DNA of 64,000 nucleotides from Chryseobacterium sp. T16E-39. GTDB lineage: Bacteria; Bacteroidota; Bacteroidia; Flavobacteriales; Weeksellaceae. The stretch covers positions 558,001 through 622,000 of the forward strand of contig NZ_CP022282.1 of the NCBI RefSeq assembly GCF_002216065.1. The letters run 5' to 3'. The notes under the pieces are model-generated. The model was not told the DNA's origin, ran no database searches, and worked only from the letters and a program-made list of their open reading frames with translations. Positions 8,683 to 18,047 of this stretch are shown one piece after another; position 1 is the stretch's first letter, and each line of letters opens with the position of its first letter. The position numbers and the translations under genes were made by a program.

Positions 8683-10044
8683 TTATATGTTCTGTCTGAT
8701 TTTTTTAGCAGACATATTTAAGAATCGTTTGACCAGAAAGACTGCTGAGACCGTTAATCCCAGACCTAAAGCGATCCACATTCCAAATGCACCCATCTCT
8801 AATGTAACACAAAGTAAATAGCCTAGAGGCACTGTAATTACCCAATAGGCAATGAAAGTGTAGATAGAAGGAATCTTAACATCCTGTATACCTCTCAACA
8901 TTCCTAGAGCTGTTACCTGAATTCCATCTGAAAGCTGAAATAAAGCAGCAATGATCATTAATTTTGAAGCCAGTGTAATTACTTCAACTTCTTCTTTTTT
9001 AGTAAAGAAAGTAGGAAGGATATTTCTGCCCAGAATAAATACAATTCCACAGATACACATAAAGATAAAAGCAATCTTTAAATTGTTGATCCCCACTTTT
9101 CTGAGCTCAACATAATTCTGTTCACCCATTTTTCTCCCGATCATTACTGTAGAAGCGACACTGAATCCTACACATAGATTAAAGGTAAATGAAGCCATAC
9201 TTAAAGCAATCTGGTGAGAGGCAATATCATGAGCAGAGATTAACCCACAGATAAATGCGGCACCTGCAAAAGCAGTTACTTCAAAGAACATTTGCAGAGC
9301 AGTAGGTAATCCTAATTTTACCATTTTATCAAACATTTGCTTAGAGAACACCTGGATCTTTAAAGAAAAATCTTTGATATAACGTCTCGTTCTTTCTTCC
9401 TTTACTAAAACAAAATACAAGAAGACAACCATGAAGATCCTCGCAATTAGACTAGCGAGTGCAGATCCTTTTACACCCATAGGAGGTAATCCGAAAAGCC
9501 CTTTGATAAACACATAGTTTAAAACAATATTGATAACGTTGGCAATAATCGTTGCTTTTGTAACTCCAATGGTATATGATAATCCCTCAGAAACCTCTCT
9601 TAGGGTCTGAAACGCCATAAAAGGGATCATACTGATTGCCATAATTCCTAAGAAATGGACAGTATCAGGAACGATCTTTGCCGGCTGTCCTGAATGATAG
9701 AGTAGAGGAAGTCCTAATAACAATATGGCCATCAGAATAATTCCTACTGTCATATTAATGACAAATCCGTGACTGAACACTGAGTTAATGGTTTTATGAT
9801 CCTGTCTCGAATGGGCTTCCGAAACCAAAGGAGGAATCGCAAAGGAAAACCCCAGTGCCAATACAAACGTTGAGAAAAATACAGCATTCCCTAAAGACAC
9901 GGACGCTAAAGCGTCTGCACCTAATAATTTTCCAACAATAATGTTGTCAAATAAGTTGACGGAAACTTGTCCTACCTGCGTTAGCATTACGGGTAGCGCC
10001 AATGTCAGGCATTCTTTCGTATAGTTTTTATTTAAAAAGTTCAT
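8683..10044 (-). CDS. MATE family multidrug efflux transporter
   Basis: The 453-residue protein has about twelve hydrophobic segments in two similar halves, as in MATE (NorM/DinF) antiporters that export cationic drugs using Na+ or H+. The N-terminal region (LALPVMLTQVGQVSVNLFDNIIVGKLLGADALASVSLGNAV) is the first MatE repeat; the second starts near KMVKLGLPTALQMFFEVTAF. It follows the NtrC-like gene with a terminator between, so it is probably transcribed separately. Confidence 0.92.
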   Translation of the reverse strand: MNFLNKNYTKECLTLALPVMLTQVGQVSVNLFDNIIVGKLLGADALASVSLGNAVFFSTFVLALGFSFAIPPLVSEAHSRQDHKTINSVFSHGFVINMTVGIILMAILLLGLPLLYHSGQPAKIVPDTVHFLGIMAISMIPFMAFQTLREVSEGLSYTIGVTKATIIANVINIVLNYVFIKGLFGLPPMGVKGSALASLIARIFMVVFLYFVLVKEERTRRYIKDFSLKIQVFSKQMFDKMVKLGLPTALQMFFEVTAFAGAAFICGLISAHDIASHQIALSMASFTFNLCVGFSVASTVMIGRKMGEQNYVELRKVGINNLKIAFIFMCICGIVFILGRNILPTFFTKKEEVEVITLASKLMIIAALFQLSDGIQVTALGMLRGIQDVKIPSIYTFIAYWVITVPLGYLLCVTLEMGAFGMWIALGLGLTVSAVFLVKRFLNMSAKKIRQNI

Positions 10045-10056
10045 AGTTTTAACAAA

Positions 10057-10090
10057 AAAAAATTTGCAGTGTTACTACTGCAAATTTTTT
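10057..10090 (-). terminator. Intrinsic terminator of the NtrC-like gene
   Basis: The perfect 14-bp stem AAAAAATTTGCAGT / ACTGCAAATTTTTT has a six-base loop. On the minus strand it lies just behind the NtrC-like stop codon and before the MATE start. Confidence 0.8.
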
Positions 10091-10115
10091 ATAATTTATT
10101 TAGTTTATAATTAAA

Positions 10116-11300
10116 TTATTTTCTTACAAAATTTGCAACATCCTCCTTGGAAACTGTGTTTCCACCAAGAATAATTAATCTTTCAACAACATTTCTCAAC
10201 TCCCTGATATTTCCAGTCCATGAAAGTGCTTTAAGTGCTTCAATAGCAGCATCATCAAATTTTTTCACAGCTGTCCCATGTTCATCTGAAATCATTCCTG
10301 AAAAGTGCTCTACCAACAATTTGATATCTTCTTTTCTATCATCCAATGGGGGTACATAAATTTCAATAACAGAAAGTCTGTGATAAAGATCTTCTCTGAA
10401 TTTTCCTTCTTCAATCTCCTTCTGCATATTTTTATTGGTCGCGGCAAGTACTCTTACATCCACTTTGATTTCTTTATCGCTACCTACAGGAGAAACTTTG
10501 CTTTCCTGAAGTGCTCTCAAAACTTTTGCCTGAGCGATAAGGCTCATATCTCCAATCTCATCCAGGAAAATAGTACCACCTGTTGCCTGCTCGAATTTAC
10601 CTTGCTTATCCTTGATAGCTCCTGTAAAAGACCCTTTAACATGTCCAAAAAGCTCAGATTCGATAAGTTCAGAAGGTATTGCAGCACAATTCACTTCAAT
10701 CATAGGTCCTTTTGCACGCTCACTCTGATTATGGATCGCATGAGCTACCAATTCCTTACCGGCACCATTAGGCCCGGTGATAAGAACTCTTGCATCAGAA
10801 ACAGCTACTTTTTCGATCATATCCTGAATCTTCTGCAAAGCAGGAGAGTCTCCGATCATCTGATATTTTTTGTTGACTTTCTTTTTAAGTGTCTTATTTT
10901 CAGTCTGAAGATTTTTATTCTCTTTTTTCAGAGTTTCCTTTGCCAGAGCATTTTTTACACTTGTAATCAACCTGTTGATATCAATTGGCTTAGAAATGAA
11001 ATCATATGCACCATCCTTTAAACAAGATACGGCAGAATCAATATCCGCATGTCCTGAGATCATAATAAAAGTAGTTTCAGGTTTTAGTATCAGAGCTTGT
11101 TTTAAAAGTTCTGTTCCAGAAAGTTTCGGCATTTTTATATCTGAAATCACCAATGCGAAATCTTCTTTTTCTAAATGTTTGTAGCCTTCCAAACCATCTT
11201 CAGCTACAACAAATTCGTAATTGGTAAGTTCATCTGAAAGAATACTGTGAAGTACTCCTGAGATTGCTTTTTCGTCTTCTACTATAAGGATTTTTTGCAT
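10116..11300 (-). CDS. Sigma-54-dependent NtrC-type response regulator lacking a Fis DNA-binding domain
   Basis: This 394-residue regulator has a receiver domain (residues 1-118, phosphoacceptor Asp54 in VISDIKMP, Lys104), a Lys/Glu-rich coiled linker (121-145) and a sigma-54 AAA+ domain (146-380). Walker A is GPNGAGKE at 176-183, the sigma-54-contacting loop GSFTGA at 223-228 (GAFTGA in most relatives) and Walker B GGTIFLDEIGD at 241-251. The chain ends about 12 residues after the AAA+ lid (VSKEDVANFVRK), so the usual C-terminal Fis helix-turn-helix is absent. No partner histidine kinase is adjacent. It may act from solution or be recruited by another factor. The gene has its own terminator. 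Confidence 0.9.
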   Translation of the reverse strand: MQKILIVEDEKAISGVLHSILSDELTNYEFVVAEDGLEGYKHLEKEDFALVISDIKMPKLSGTELLKQALILKPETTFIMISGHADIDSAVSCLKDGAYDFISKPIDINRLITSVKNALAKETLKKENKNLQTENKTLKKKVNKKYQMIGDSPALQKIQDMIEKVAVSDARVLITGPNGAGKELVAHAIHNQSERAKGPMIEVNCAAIPSELIESELFGHVKGSFTGAIKDKQGKFEQATGGTIFLDEIGDMSLIAQAKVLRALQESKVSPVGSDKEIKVDVRVLAATNKNMQKEIEEGKFREDLYHRLSVIEIYVPPLDDRKEDIKLLVEHFSGMISDEHGTAVKKFDDAAIEALKALSWTGNIRELRNVVERLIILGGNTVSKEDVANFVRK

Positions 11301-11356
11301 AGTTGCAAATTTAGATTTTTTGATTGAATTATTAGCAAAAATTGTACCTAAATACT

Positions 11357-12016
11357 TTATTTAGAATAATCTCTTCGCCCGAAAATAGCAGATCCAACTC
11401 TTACAGAATTAGCTCCGCATTCAATGGCAACCGGGAAATCATCACTCATTCCCATTGATAATGTATCTAGTTTTTTTAATTGATTTAATTCATCAAAAAC
11501 TTTTTTTAAAGTTAAAAATTCTCTTTTTACCTGTTCTTTATCTTCTGTAAAAGTGGCCATTCCCATTAATCCGGTTATTTCTACCCCGGGAAACTCACCA
11601 CTCATTGATCTTTGAAACATTTCCTTAGCTTCCAAAGGTTCAAAACCAAATTTGCTGTCTTCTGCAGCAATCTTCACCTGCAAAAGAACTTTGATCTTTC
11701 GGTTATGTTTTCCGGCTTCTTTACTGATCTCCAACAATACTTTTTCAGAATCTACACTCTGAATGGTATCAATAAATTCAGCAATATATTTTACCTTGTT
11801 CGTTTGGAGGTGCCCGATAAGATGCCACTGAATGTCTTTAGGAAGGAGAGGGTATTTTTCCATCAGCTCCTGGACTTTATTTTCACCGAAAACTTTCTGC
11901 CCCAGATCATACACTTCCTGAATTGCCGAAACAGGGTGGGTTTTTGAGACAGCGACAAGTTGAACACCGTCAGGAAGTTGTTCCTTTATAATATTGTAAT
12001 TCTCTTTAATATCCAT
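11357..12016 (-). CDS. YggS family pyridoxal-phosphate homeostasis protein
   Basis: The 219-residue protein is a single PLP-binding barrel of the YggS/PLPBP family, which buffers pyridoxal phosphate in the cytosol and has no demonstrated catalytic activity. Lys25 in QLVAVSKTHP is the PLP-binding lysine. Further signatures are FGENKVQEL, HLIGHLQTNKVK and the C-terminal LSMGMSDDFPVAIECGANSVRVGSAIFG, which binds the PLP phosphate. It lies upstream of and in the same orientation as the NtrC-like gene; co-transcription is possible but not evident. Confidence 0.93.
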   Translation of the reverse strand: MDIKENYNIIKEQLPDGVQLVAVSKTHPVSAIQEVYDLGQKVFGENKVQELMEKYPLLPKDIQWHLIGHLQTNKVKYIAEFIDTIQSVDSEKVLLEISKEAGKHNRKIKVLLQVKIAAEDSKFGFEPLEAKEMFQRSMSGEFPGVEITGLMGMATFTEDKEQVKREFLTLKKVFDELNQLKKLDTLSMGMSDDFPVAIECGANSVRVGSAIFGRRDYSK

Positions 12017-12129
12017 AATTGCAAATTTCTGAATTCTTTAGGCAAAAAGCTAATGATTTTCTAAAATTTTAAAACTGATACCGGATTGGTCTTTATATTC
12101 AAATTTTTATAAGGAAATCATTTGAAAAT

Positions 12130-12996
12130 TTAATTTAGAACCTCATTGATTATAGGGTAAGCAGAAATTTTTCTGAATACAAACCGATTGGTTTTCTGTA
12201 ACTTTTCGATAAAGAGATCAAGCTCGTTAATAGAATCAGTATCTGAAAGATATTGATCATGGGTAAGAAAAACAAGATGTCTTGAGGTCTTTTCCAGATC
12301 ATTAAAAAATATACTGTCTACTTTTTTTAACATAGCCTGATGACTCCCTTTAAGTACCATCTTATTTGTGGGCTTCCATTCCAGATCCCAACCAACTACT
12401 TTATAACCGGCTTTTTGCAGGTTATCCGCTGCCAGCGCTGAACTTTTAATATCAGTAACATTAATGTTGTTGAGCCTCCATATATTCCTTCCCGGAGTCC
12501 TTGCTATTTTATCATGAAGTTTAAGGCTGTCTTTAGCTCTGTCAAAATCATGGACAACCGCTTCAGGGTTTTTGTAAAAATTGAAATATTTGTTGTGGGC
12601 ATGTGAAAAGCTGTGATTGGCTAATTCTATGAGTGGATCTGACTTTAAAAGTTCCAGATCTTTTTTTTGCTTGTTGCTGTCGTAAGAATGTTTTCCTACA
12701 ATAAAGGCAGTAGCACAGATATTTCTTTTTCGTAAAATTTTTAAAAGATTTTCGGTTCCTCGGTTAGGACCGTCATCAAAAGTAAGATAAATTACTCTTT
12801 TATCTGTTGCCTCTTCATCCTCCTCCAATTCGGGGACTATTTTTGCGACGGGATGGTCTTTAGAAGTTATTTTTTCAGAATCCTTCAGATCATTTTTCTG
12901 ATTACAGCTGTTGATTAAAGTTGAAGTTGCACTCACCAATGCAAACATCCCAAGAAAAGTCATATTTCGAGACTTTTCCGCAAAAAGGTTTTTCAT
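12130..12996 (-). CDS. Polysaccharide deacetylase family lipoprotein
   Basis: The 288-residue protein starts with a lipoprotein-type signal (hydrophobic MTFLGMFALVSATSTL, then LINSC with Cys31 as lipidation site). A NodB-homology domain follows from about 67: TFDDGP at 72-77 (catalytic base Asp74, metal Asp75), metal ligands His128 and His132 in NHSFSH, the RTPGR motif, and LTHDQ near the C-terminus. Members remove N-acetyl groups from sugars in peptidoglycan, chitin or exopolysaccharide. Attachment to a membrane facing the periplasm or cell surface is inferred. The target polymer is unknown. Confidence 0.88.
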   Translation of the reverse strand: MKNLFAEKSRNMTFLGMFALVSATSTLINSCNQKNDLKDSEKITSKDHPVAKIVPELEEDEEATDKRVIYLTFDDGPNRGTENLLKILRKRNICATAFIVGKHSYDSNKQKKDLELLKSDPLIELANHSFSHAHNKYFNFYKNPEAVVHDFDRAKDSLKLHDKIARTPGRNIWRLNNINVTDIKSSALAADNLQKAGYKVVGWDLEWKPTNKMVLKGSHQAMLKKVDSIFFNDLEKTSRHLVFLTHDQYLSDTDSINELDLFIEKLQKTNRFVFRKISAYPIINEVLN

Positions 12997-13112
12997 AGAA
13001 TTATTGGAAATTAATTGTTAAATATTGTTAAAATTTACAAATAGATGTTAACAATATGTATGCCAATTTCACCTTTTAAGGATATTTTAATGTGTTAATT
13101 TTTAATAGGTTT

Positions 13113-13841
13113 TCAATGCAATATTCTTTTCAGATAAAGTCCGTTTTTGATTGCTGCAATACCCCAAGTATTATTGAAAAATATAAATGTTTTCTTTTGT
13201 GTTTTTTGTAATTTTTTCGCTAAATCATTGAGGAATTCTTCTGTGTATTCAGATTTATAAAGAACCGGATTTCCATGGAGTCTGTAATAAAGGGTAGAGG
13301 GGTGATTTGAAATAACTTCTTCAGGGAGATCTCCCGGAAAACTGACACCAGAGAAAACGATATTTTTATGTTGTAAAACTTCAAATACTTCATGAACCCA
13401 CCAGGATGGATGTCTGAATTCGATAACATTTAAAAAATCAAAATCAAGATTGTTTATAATTAACTTAAGATTCTGAGGTGTATTTTTAAAGGATGGCGGG
13501 AACTGATATAAAAAGCCTGAGAGTTTATATTTTAAGCTTTCATGTATATGCTGGCAGAATAGAGTAATTTCTTCTTTGCATTCAATCAGTCGTTTTTCAT
13601 GAGAGACTGATTTAGGGATCTTAATAAAAAACCTAAACTCTTCAGGGGTATCATCGAACCATTTTACAAGCGTTTTTGCAGTTGGTTTTCTGTAAAAGGT
13701 AGAATTGATTTCTACCGCATTGAACTGTTTAGCATAAAATATAAGGAAATCTTTGCCTGGAGTATTTTCCGGATAAAAAACACCCTTCCAGTCATTATTG
13801 TAAAAGCCTGAACAACCAATATAAAGATTTTTCTTTTCCAT
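13113..13841 (-). CDS. DUF72 family protein (YecE-like)
   Basis: The 242-residue protein begins with the family signature MEKKNLYIGCSGFYNNDW, followed by GVFYPENTPGKDFLIFYAKQFNAVEINSTFYR. It is predicted to be a TIM-barrel fold with conserved polar residues (VIEFRHPSWW; YYRLHGNP; FFNNTWG). DUF72 proteins are widespread and lack an established biochemical role. It is downstream of the copper-ATPase gene in the same orientation, separated by a long-armed inverted repeat. Confidence 0.9.
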   Translation of the reverse strand: MEKKNLYIGCSGFYNNDWKGVFYPENTPGKDFLIFYAKQFNAVEINSTFYRKPTAKTLVKWFDDTPEEFRFFIKIPKSVSHEKRLIECKEEITLFCQHIHESLKYKLSGFLYQFPPSFKNTPQNLKLIINNLDFDFLNVIEFRHPSWWVHEVFEVLQHKNIVFSGVSFPGDLPEEVISNHPSTLYYRLHGNPVLYKSEYTEEFLNDLAKKLQKTQKKTFIFFNNTWGIAAIKNGLYLKRILH

Positions 13842-13859
13842 GCTTTTTCTTTTTTATCC

Positions 13860-13912
13860 CTCATAGATTTTGTTTTCTTTTCAATCGTCTGAAAATCGGC
13901 AAAATCTATGAG
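13860..13912. repeat. 13-bp perfect inverted repeat between the copper ATPase and DUF72 genes
   Basis: CTCATAGATTTTG at 13860-13872 is mirrored exactly at 13900-13912, leaving a 27-base loop. Neither arm is followed by a T-tract on the minus strand, so a plain intrinsic terminator is unlikely. It could be a 3' processing hairpin of the ATPase mRNA or a binding site for the DUF72 promoter. Confidence 0.6.
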
Positions 13913-13922
13913 CGAAAATATG

Positions 13923-16766
13923 TTATTTAATATCTAAATTAACAGAATTCAATCTTAATGAATTTAGAATCACTGAAAGAGAACTGATGCTCATTGCAGC
14001 TGCCGCTATCATCGGAGACAAAAGAATTCCAAAGAATGGATACAATAACCCTGCCGCAATCGGAACTCCCAAAACATTGTAAATAAAGGCAAAGAACAGA
14101 TTCTCTTTAATGTTTCTCAAGAGTTTTTCACTGAGAAGTTTTGCTTTGGCTACGCCGATAATATCTCCTTTCAATAGAGTAATCTCTGCACTTTCAATCG
14201 CTACATCAGTTCCCGTACCCATTGCAATTCCAATATTAGATTGTGCTAAAGCAGGGGAGTCATTAATACCATCACCGGTCATCGCAACAATTTTTCCTTC
14301 TTTCTGAAGCTTTTTAACCTCATTTAACTTGTCTTCGGGTAAGCAGTTGGCTTTATAATGCTTGATTCCTAATTCTTCTGCAACTGCTTTTGCAGTATGT
14401 TCGTTATCACCCGTCATCATGATGATATCCAGGCCTTCTTTCATCAGTAATTCCACGGCTTTTTTAGAGCTTTCTTTAATTTTATCTGTAAAACTTATAA
14501 AGCCTAAGACGTTTTGATCCTGAGCAACATAGGAAATAGTATGAGCTTTAGACTGAACTTCAATTGCTTTCTGTTTTAAATTCACAGGAATAGACATTTG
14601 ATGTGAGGTGAGCAGGCTTTCATTTCCTACATACACCATTTTTCCAAAAATACTTCCTTTAACTCCTTTCCCGGATATATTTTCAAAATTTTCTACTTTT
14701 TCAGATGTGATCTTTTCATCTTTAGCTTTTTTAATAACTGCATTGGATAAAGGGTGTTCTGAATTTTGATTCAATGAAAATGCAAGTTTTAATATGTGGT
14801 TTTGATCTTCATAGTCAGTAACCTCGATGTGCTCCACAGAAGGTTTTCCTTCCGTTAAAGTCCCTGTTTTATCTGTAATCAGAACATTTACTTTATTCAT
14901 CTGTTCCAGAGCTTCGGCGTTTTTAATCAGTATTCCGTTTTTAGCTCCTTTTCCAATACCCACCATTAATGACATCGGAGTGGCCAAACCTAATGCACAA
15001 GGACAGGCTACAATTAAAACAGCAACGGCATTAACGAAGGCAAATAAACTTCTTTTGCCTTCCGGACCAAAAAACTGCCATGCTACAAAGGTTAAAGCTG
15101 CAATAAGAATAACTGTAGGAACAAAAATTTTAGAAACTTTATCCGTTAATTTCTGAATTGGGGCTTTGCTGCGGCTAGCTTCATTGACCATTTTTATGAT
15201 CTGTGACAATAATGTTTCATCACCTACTTTTTCAGCTTTCATAATGAAAACCTGATTTCCATTAATGGTTCCTGATGAAACTTTATCATCAATATTCTTT
15301 TCAACTGGAATAGGTTCTCCCGTGATCATACTTTCATCAACAATAGAGCTCCCTTCGGTAATTTTCCCATCTACAGGAATCTTCTCTCCTGGCTTTACTT
15401 TTAAGAAATCCCCAATTTTAACTTGAGAGAGAAGAACTCTCTTTTCTTCGCCATTGATAATGAGATTGGCTTCGTCAGGAGACAAGTTCATCAGTTCCCT
15501 GATGGCATTTCCGGTTTTCTTATGAGCGGCGGCTTCCATCAGCTGCCCCAGAATAACTAGCGTCAAAATAACACAGACTGCCTCAAAATAAAGTGGTATC
15601 TCATGATTGTGCCCACGAATCTCATGTGGAATAATGTCTGGAAATAGTAGAGATACAATACTGAAAAGAAATGCTGCGGAAACTCCTAAAGCAATTAAGC
15701 TGAACATATTAAGATTCCAGGTTTTAAATGAAATCCAGCCTCTTTTCATTAAGAACCATCCTGAATAGAAAAGTACAGGAAGCGTTAGTGCAAGCTCAAT
15801 AAAACCCTGAACCTGATGTGAAAAAGGGAAATTAATAAGCATACCACCCATTGAAAGAATGAATACGGGAATGGTAAATGCCAATGAAATGATGAATTTC
15901 TTTCTTAATATATTGTAGGTCTCATCTTCCTCTTCACCCTCACTATCCGGCATTCTTACCAGATCCATACCGCATATAGGGCAGCTTCCAGGCTCATCAC
16001 GGATAATTTCAGGGTGCATAGGGCAGCTGTATTTGGCTGTCTTTTTTTCGGGGTATTTTACCAGATCCATTCCACAAACCGGACATCCCACGTTACTGTC
16101 ATAGGTTTTATCTCCTTCACAATACATTGGGCAATAATATCTTCCCGCCATGTCGTCTGTTACTTTCGGAGCTTCATGATGATGAGAATGGGAGTGTTGA
16201 TGCACATGTTGTGAAGATGAGTGCTTAACAAGCTCCTCTGTAATTTCTTCCAAATGCATGTGGCAAACCGGGCAATCTCCTTTTTCATCATATACTTTGT
16301 CACTTTCACAGAACATTGGACAGTAATATTTTCCGATGTTATCTTTAAAGTTTTCCGGTAAATTGGTGGAAGAGTAGGTTGGCTTATAATTAGGATCTTT
16401 AGCTTGTTTTTCTTCAATAGGAACCAGATACATATTGCAGACAGGACATCTTTCCCCCTGTTTGAAATATACTTTTTCTCCTTCGCATTCCATGGGACAG
16501 TAATATACTGATGATGGAGAAACGCGGTCCTGAGGTTTTGTGAAAGTTTTTCCCGGACGAGTAGGGTCCTCTAATTGATAATGGCCAATTTCTTCTAAGG
16601 CTTTATTAAGTGTACTAAGCTCAATTTCTTTATCCGAAGTAATAGTTGCTATGCTTTTTTCCAGATTGATATCAGCCTTTATACCTTCTATAGTATTAAG
16701 TTTCTCTGAGATTTTTTTCTGGCAGCCAGAACAGCTCATTCCAAGTATAGTATATTGTTGTTCCAT
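13923..16766 (-). CDS. copA: Copper-translocating P-type ATPase (CopA-like) with four extra Cys-rich metal-binding modules
   Basis: This 947-residue P1B-ATPase pumps soft metal, most likely Cu+, out of the cytosol. The N-terminus holds an HMA domain with GMSCSGC at 9-15. Four short heavy-metal-binding modules of the form YxCPM...CPxCxMxL follow between about 85 and 275; a His-rich run ([12 protein letters not shown]) precedes the third. The transport core has CPC at 588-590 in the key helix, the phosphorylated Asp632 in DKTGTLTEG, the HP motif in SEHPLSNAV, and [11 protein letters not shown]. The start is supported by the HMA domain at the immediate N-terminus. An AraC-type regulator with its own CxxC motif lies just upstream. 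Confidence 0.95.
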   Translation of the reverse strand: MEQQYTILGMSCSGCQKKISEKLNTIEGIKADINLEKSIATITSDKEIELSTLNKALEEIGHYQLEDPTRPGKTFTKPQDRVSPSSVYYCPMECEGEKVYFKQGERCPVCNMYLVPIEEKQAKDPNYKPTYSSTNLPENFKDNIGKYYCPMFCESDKVYDEKGDCPVCHMHLEEITEELVKHSSSQHVHQHSHSHHHEAPKVTDDMAGRYYCPMYCEGDKTYDSNVGCPVCGMDLVKYPEKKTAKYSCPMHPEIIRDEPGSCPICGMDLVRMPDSEGEEEDETYNILRKKFIISLAFTIPVFILSMGGMLINFPFSHQVQGFIELALTLPVLFYSGWFLMKRGWISFKTWNLNMFSLIALGVSAAFLFSIVSLLFPDIIPHEIRGHNHEIPLYFEAVCVILTLVILGQLMEAAAHKKTGNAIRELMNLSPDEANLIINGEEKRVLLSQVKIGDFLKVKPGEKIPVDGKITEGSSIVDESMITGEPIPVEKNIDDKVSSGTINGNQVFIMKAEKVGDETLLSQIIKMVNEASRSKAPIQKLTDKVSKIFVPTVILIAALTFVAWQFFGPEGKRSLFAFVNAVAVLIVACPCALGLATPMSLMVGIGKGAKNGILIKNAEALEQMNKVNVLITDKTGTLTEGKPSVEHIEVTDYEDQNHILKLAFSLNQNSEHPLSNAVIKKAKDEKITSEKVENFENISGKGVKGSIFGKMVYVGNESLLTSHQMSIPVNLKQKAIEVQSKAHTISYVAQDQNVLGFISFTDKIKESSKKAVELLMKEGLDIIMMTGDNEHTAKAVAEELGIKHYKANCLPEDKLNEVKKLQKEGKIVAMTGDGINDSPALAQSNIGIAMGTGTDVAIESAEITLLKGDIIGVAKAKLLSEKLLRNIKENLFFAFIYNVLGVPIAAGLLYPFFGILLSPMIAAAAMSISSLSVILNSLRLNSVNLDIK

Positions 16767-16860
16767 GATCTTAAATTATAATACAAAAGTCCAAAAATGA
16801 AAATGATACCTGTTATAAATTTAAGGATAATAGTTATAAAATTTGGAATAGGGTGGAGTT

Positions 16861-17062
16861 TGAGGGTATAAGGTATAAGGTATAAGGTATAAGGTATAAG
16901 GGCATTAGGGTATTAGGGTATTAGAGTATATGAGTGAGTTTGAAATATTGAAGTTTTATTATTTTTTTTATTGCTCGAGATTATGCCTATCAGGATGATT
17001 TTTTACCTTCTAACTCTCTAACTCTCTAACTCTCTAACTCTCTAACTCTAATACACTCTAAC
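16861..17062. repeat. Short tandem-repeat tracts between copA and its AraC-type neighbour
   Basis: Three arrays lie in a 309-base gap with no gene. At about 16865-16898 there are five copies of the 7-mer GGTATAA. At about 16903-16927 there are three copies of ATTAGGGT, the last imperfect. At about 17009-17046 there are about five copies of the 8-mer CTCTAACT. The first two arrays are G-rich and the third C-rich; their outer parts are partly complementary (GGGTATTAGAGTAT against ATACACTCTAACCC), so a loose long hairpin is possible. Such tracts are prone to copy-number change. Confidence 0.85.
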
Positions 17063-17075
17063 CCTTCAAGCGTGA

Positions 17076-17636
17076 TTAAAAACTATCAAGCGGTTTTCTG
17101 TTGTGAACCTTGAGCTTTTTAAATTCAGTAGGAGTGAATCCTGTGATGTTTCTAAATTGTGAGGACAAATGTTGTACACTTTTATAGCCTAGTTTTCCGG
17201 CAATTTCCGTTAAGGTAAATTCATTGTATAAAAGAAGTTCTTTGACCTTTTCAATTTTCTGGAGTATAAAAAACTGTTCTAAGGTAATGTTTTCATTTTG
17301 TGAAAACGTTTTTGACAATGCGCTGTAATCTTTGTGGAACTTTGAAATAAGAAACTCCGATAATAGAAAATCTTCATCGATATCAAGTTCGCTGATCTTT
17401 ATAATAATGAAATTTTTGATTTTTTCGATAAGTTGATGGGATGAATCTTTAATTCTTTCAAAACCCGTATTTTCAAGATGTTTTTCTATGGAATGCAGAT
17501 CTTTATCAGAAATATCAGATTCGGTTTCTACTTCACCCAGTTCTATTGATTTCAGTTCAATATTAAAATTTTTAAAAATAGCGGAAACAGCAGAAATACA
17601 TCGGCCACAAACCATATTTTTTATAAAAATCTTCAT
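17076..17636 (-). CDS. AraC-type regulator with an HMA-like metal-binding N-terminus, probable copper sensor
   Basis: The 186-residue protein opens MKIFIKNMVCGRC: MVCGRC at 8-13 is the metal-binding loop of HMA domains (Cys10 and Cys13), and the following 60 residues have the length and pattern of that fold. Residues about 125-182 are an AraC-type double helix-turn-helix (IEKVKELLLYNEFTLTEIAGKLGY, then SVQHLSSQFRNITGFTPTEFK). A cysteine pair joined to a DNA-binding domain beside a copper pump suggests direct metal sensing; this is inference. Its ATG overlaps the stop of the upstream thioesterase gene by four bases (ATGA), so the two are translationally coupled. Confidence 0.85.
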   Translation of the reverse strand: MKIFIKNMVCGRCISAVSAIFKNFNIELKSIELGEVETESDISDKDLHSIEKHLENTGFERIKDSSHQLIEKIKNFIIIKISELDIDEDFLLSEFLISKFHKDYSALSKTFSQNENITLEQFFILQKIEKVKELLLYNEFTLTEIAGKLGYKSVQHLSSQFRNITGFTPTEFKKLKVHNRKPLDSF

Positions 17637-18028
17637 AGCTGATTGTTCAACCTATCCTTTACAAATTCAACTTGTGTTTTACCATGAGGAACCGGATTTC
17701 CGTCTTCCCCCAGATTAACCATTACAATTCTATCGACAGTAATAATCGTTTGGTGAGTCATTTTATTCCTTACATCACATCTCAAAGTAATTGATGAAGA
17801 TCCAAAAGCCAATACCTCAATACCGATTTCAATAATATCTCCCTGTTTTGCAGAACTTATAAAATTGATTTCGGAAATAAATTTTGTGACTACTTTAGTA
17901 TTTTCTAATTGGATGATTGCGTACAGTGCAGCTTCCTCATCGATCCATTGTAATAATCTTCCTCCAAAAAGTGAATGATTGGGATTTAAATCTTCGGGCT
18001 TAACCCATTTTCTCGTATGGTAATTCAT
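17633..18028 (-). CDS. Acyl-CoA thioesterase (YciA-like hotdog fold)
   Basis: The 131-residue protein has the hotdog thioesterase pattern: VKPEDLNPNHSLFGGRLLQWIDEEAALYAI with the Asp in the WIDE motif as likely catalytic residue, then ISSAKQGDIIEIGIEVLAFGSSSITLRCDV. Such enzymes hydrolyse acyl-CoAs in the cytosol as hexamers. It heads the unit with the AraC-type regulator (four-base overlap) and lies upstream of copA; why a thioesterase should lead a copper unit is not obvious. A strong promoter with an overlapping palindrome precedes it. Confidence 0.88.
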   Translation of the reverse strand: MNYHTRKWVKPEDLNPNHSLFGGRLLQWIDEEAALYAIIQLENTKVVTKFISEINFISSAKQGDIIEIGIEVLAFGSSSITLRCDVRNKMTHQTIITVDRIVMVNLGEDGNPVPHGKTQVEFVKDRLNNQL

Positions 18029-18047
18029 GCTTCAATAATTTGCAGTA

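Noticed and set aside
10305..11021. 238-codon plus-strand open frame opposite the NtrC-like gene
   Set aside because: It is antisense to a well-conserved gene; its translation is rich in Phe, Ser and Cys with no family signature.
13860..13912. Inverted repeat as an intrinsic terminator
   Set aside because: The loop is 27 bases and there is no T-tract on the minus strand.
16861..17062. Tandem repeats that could be taken for a CRISPR array
   Set aside because: Units are only 7-8 bases, there are no spacers and no cas genes.
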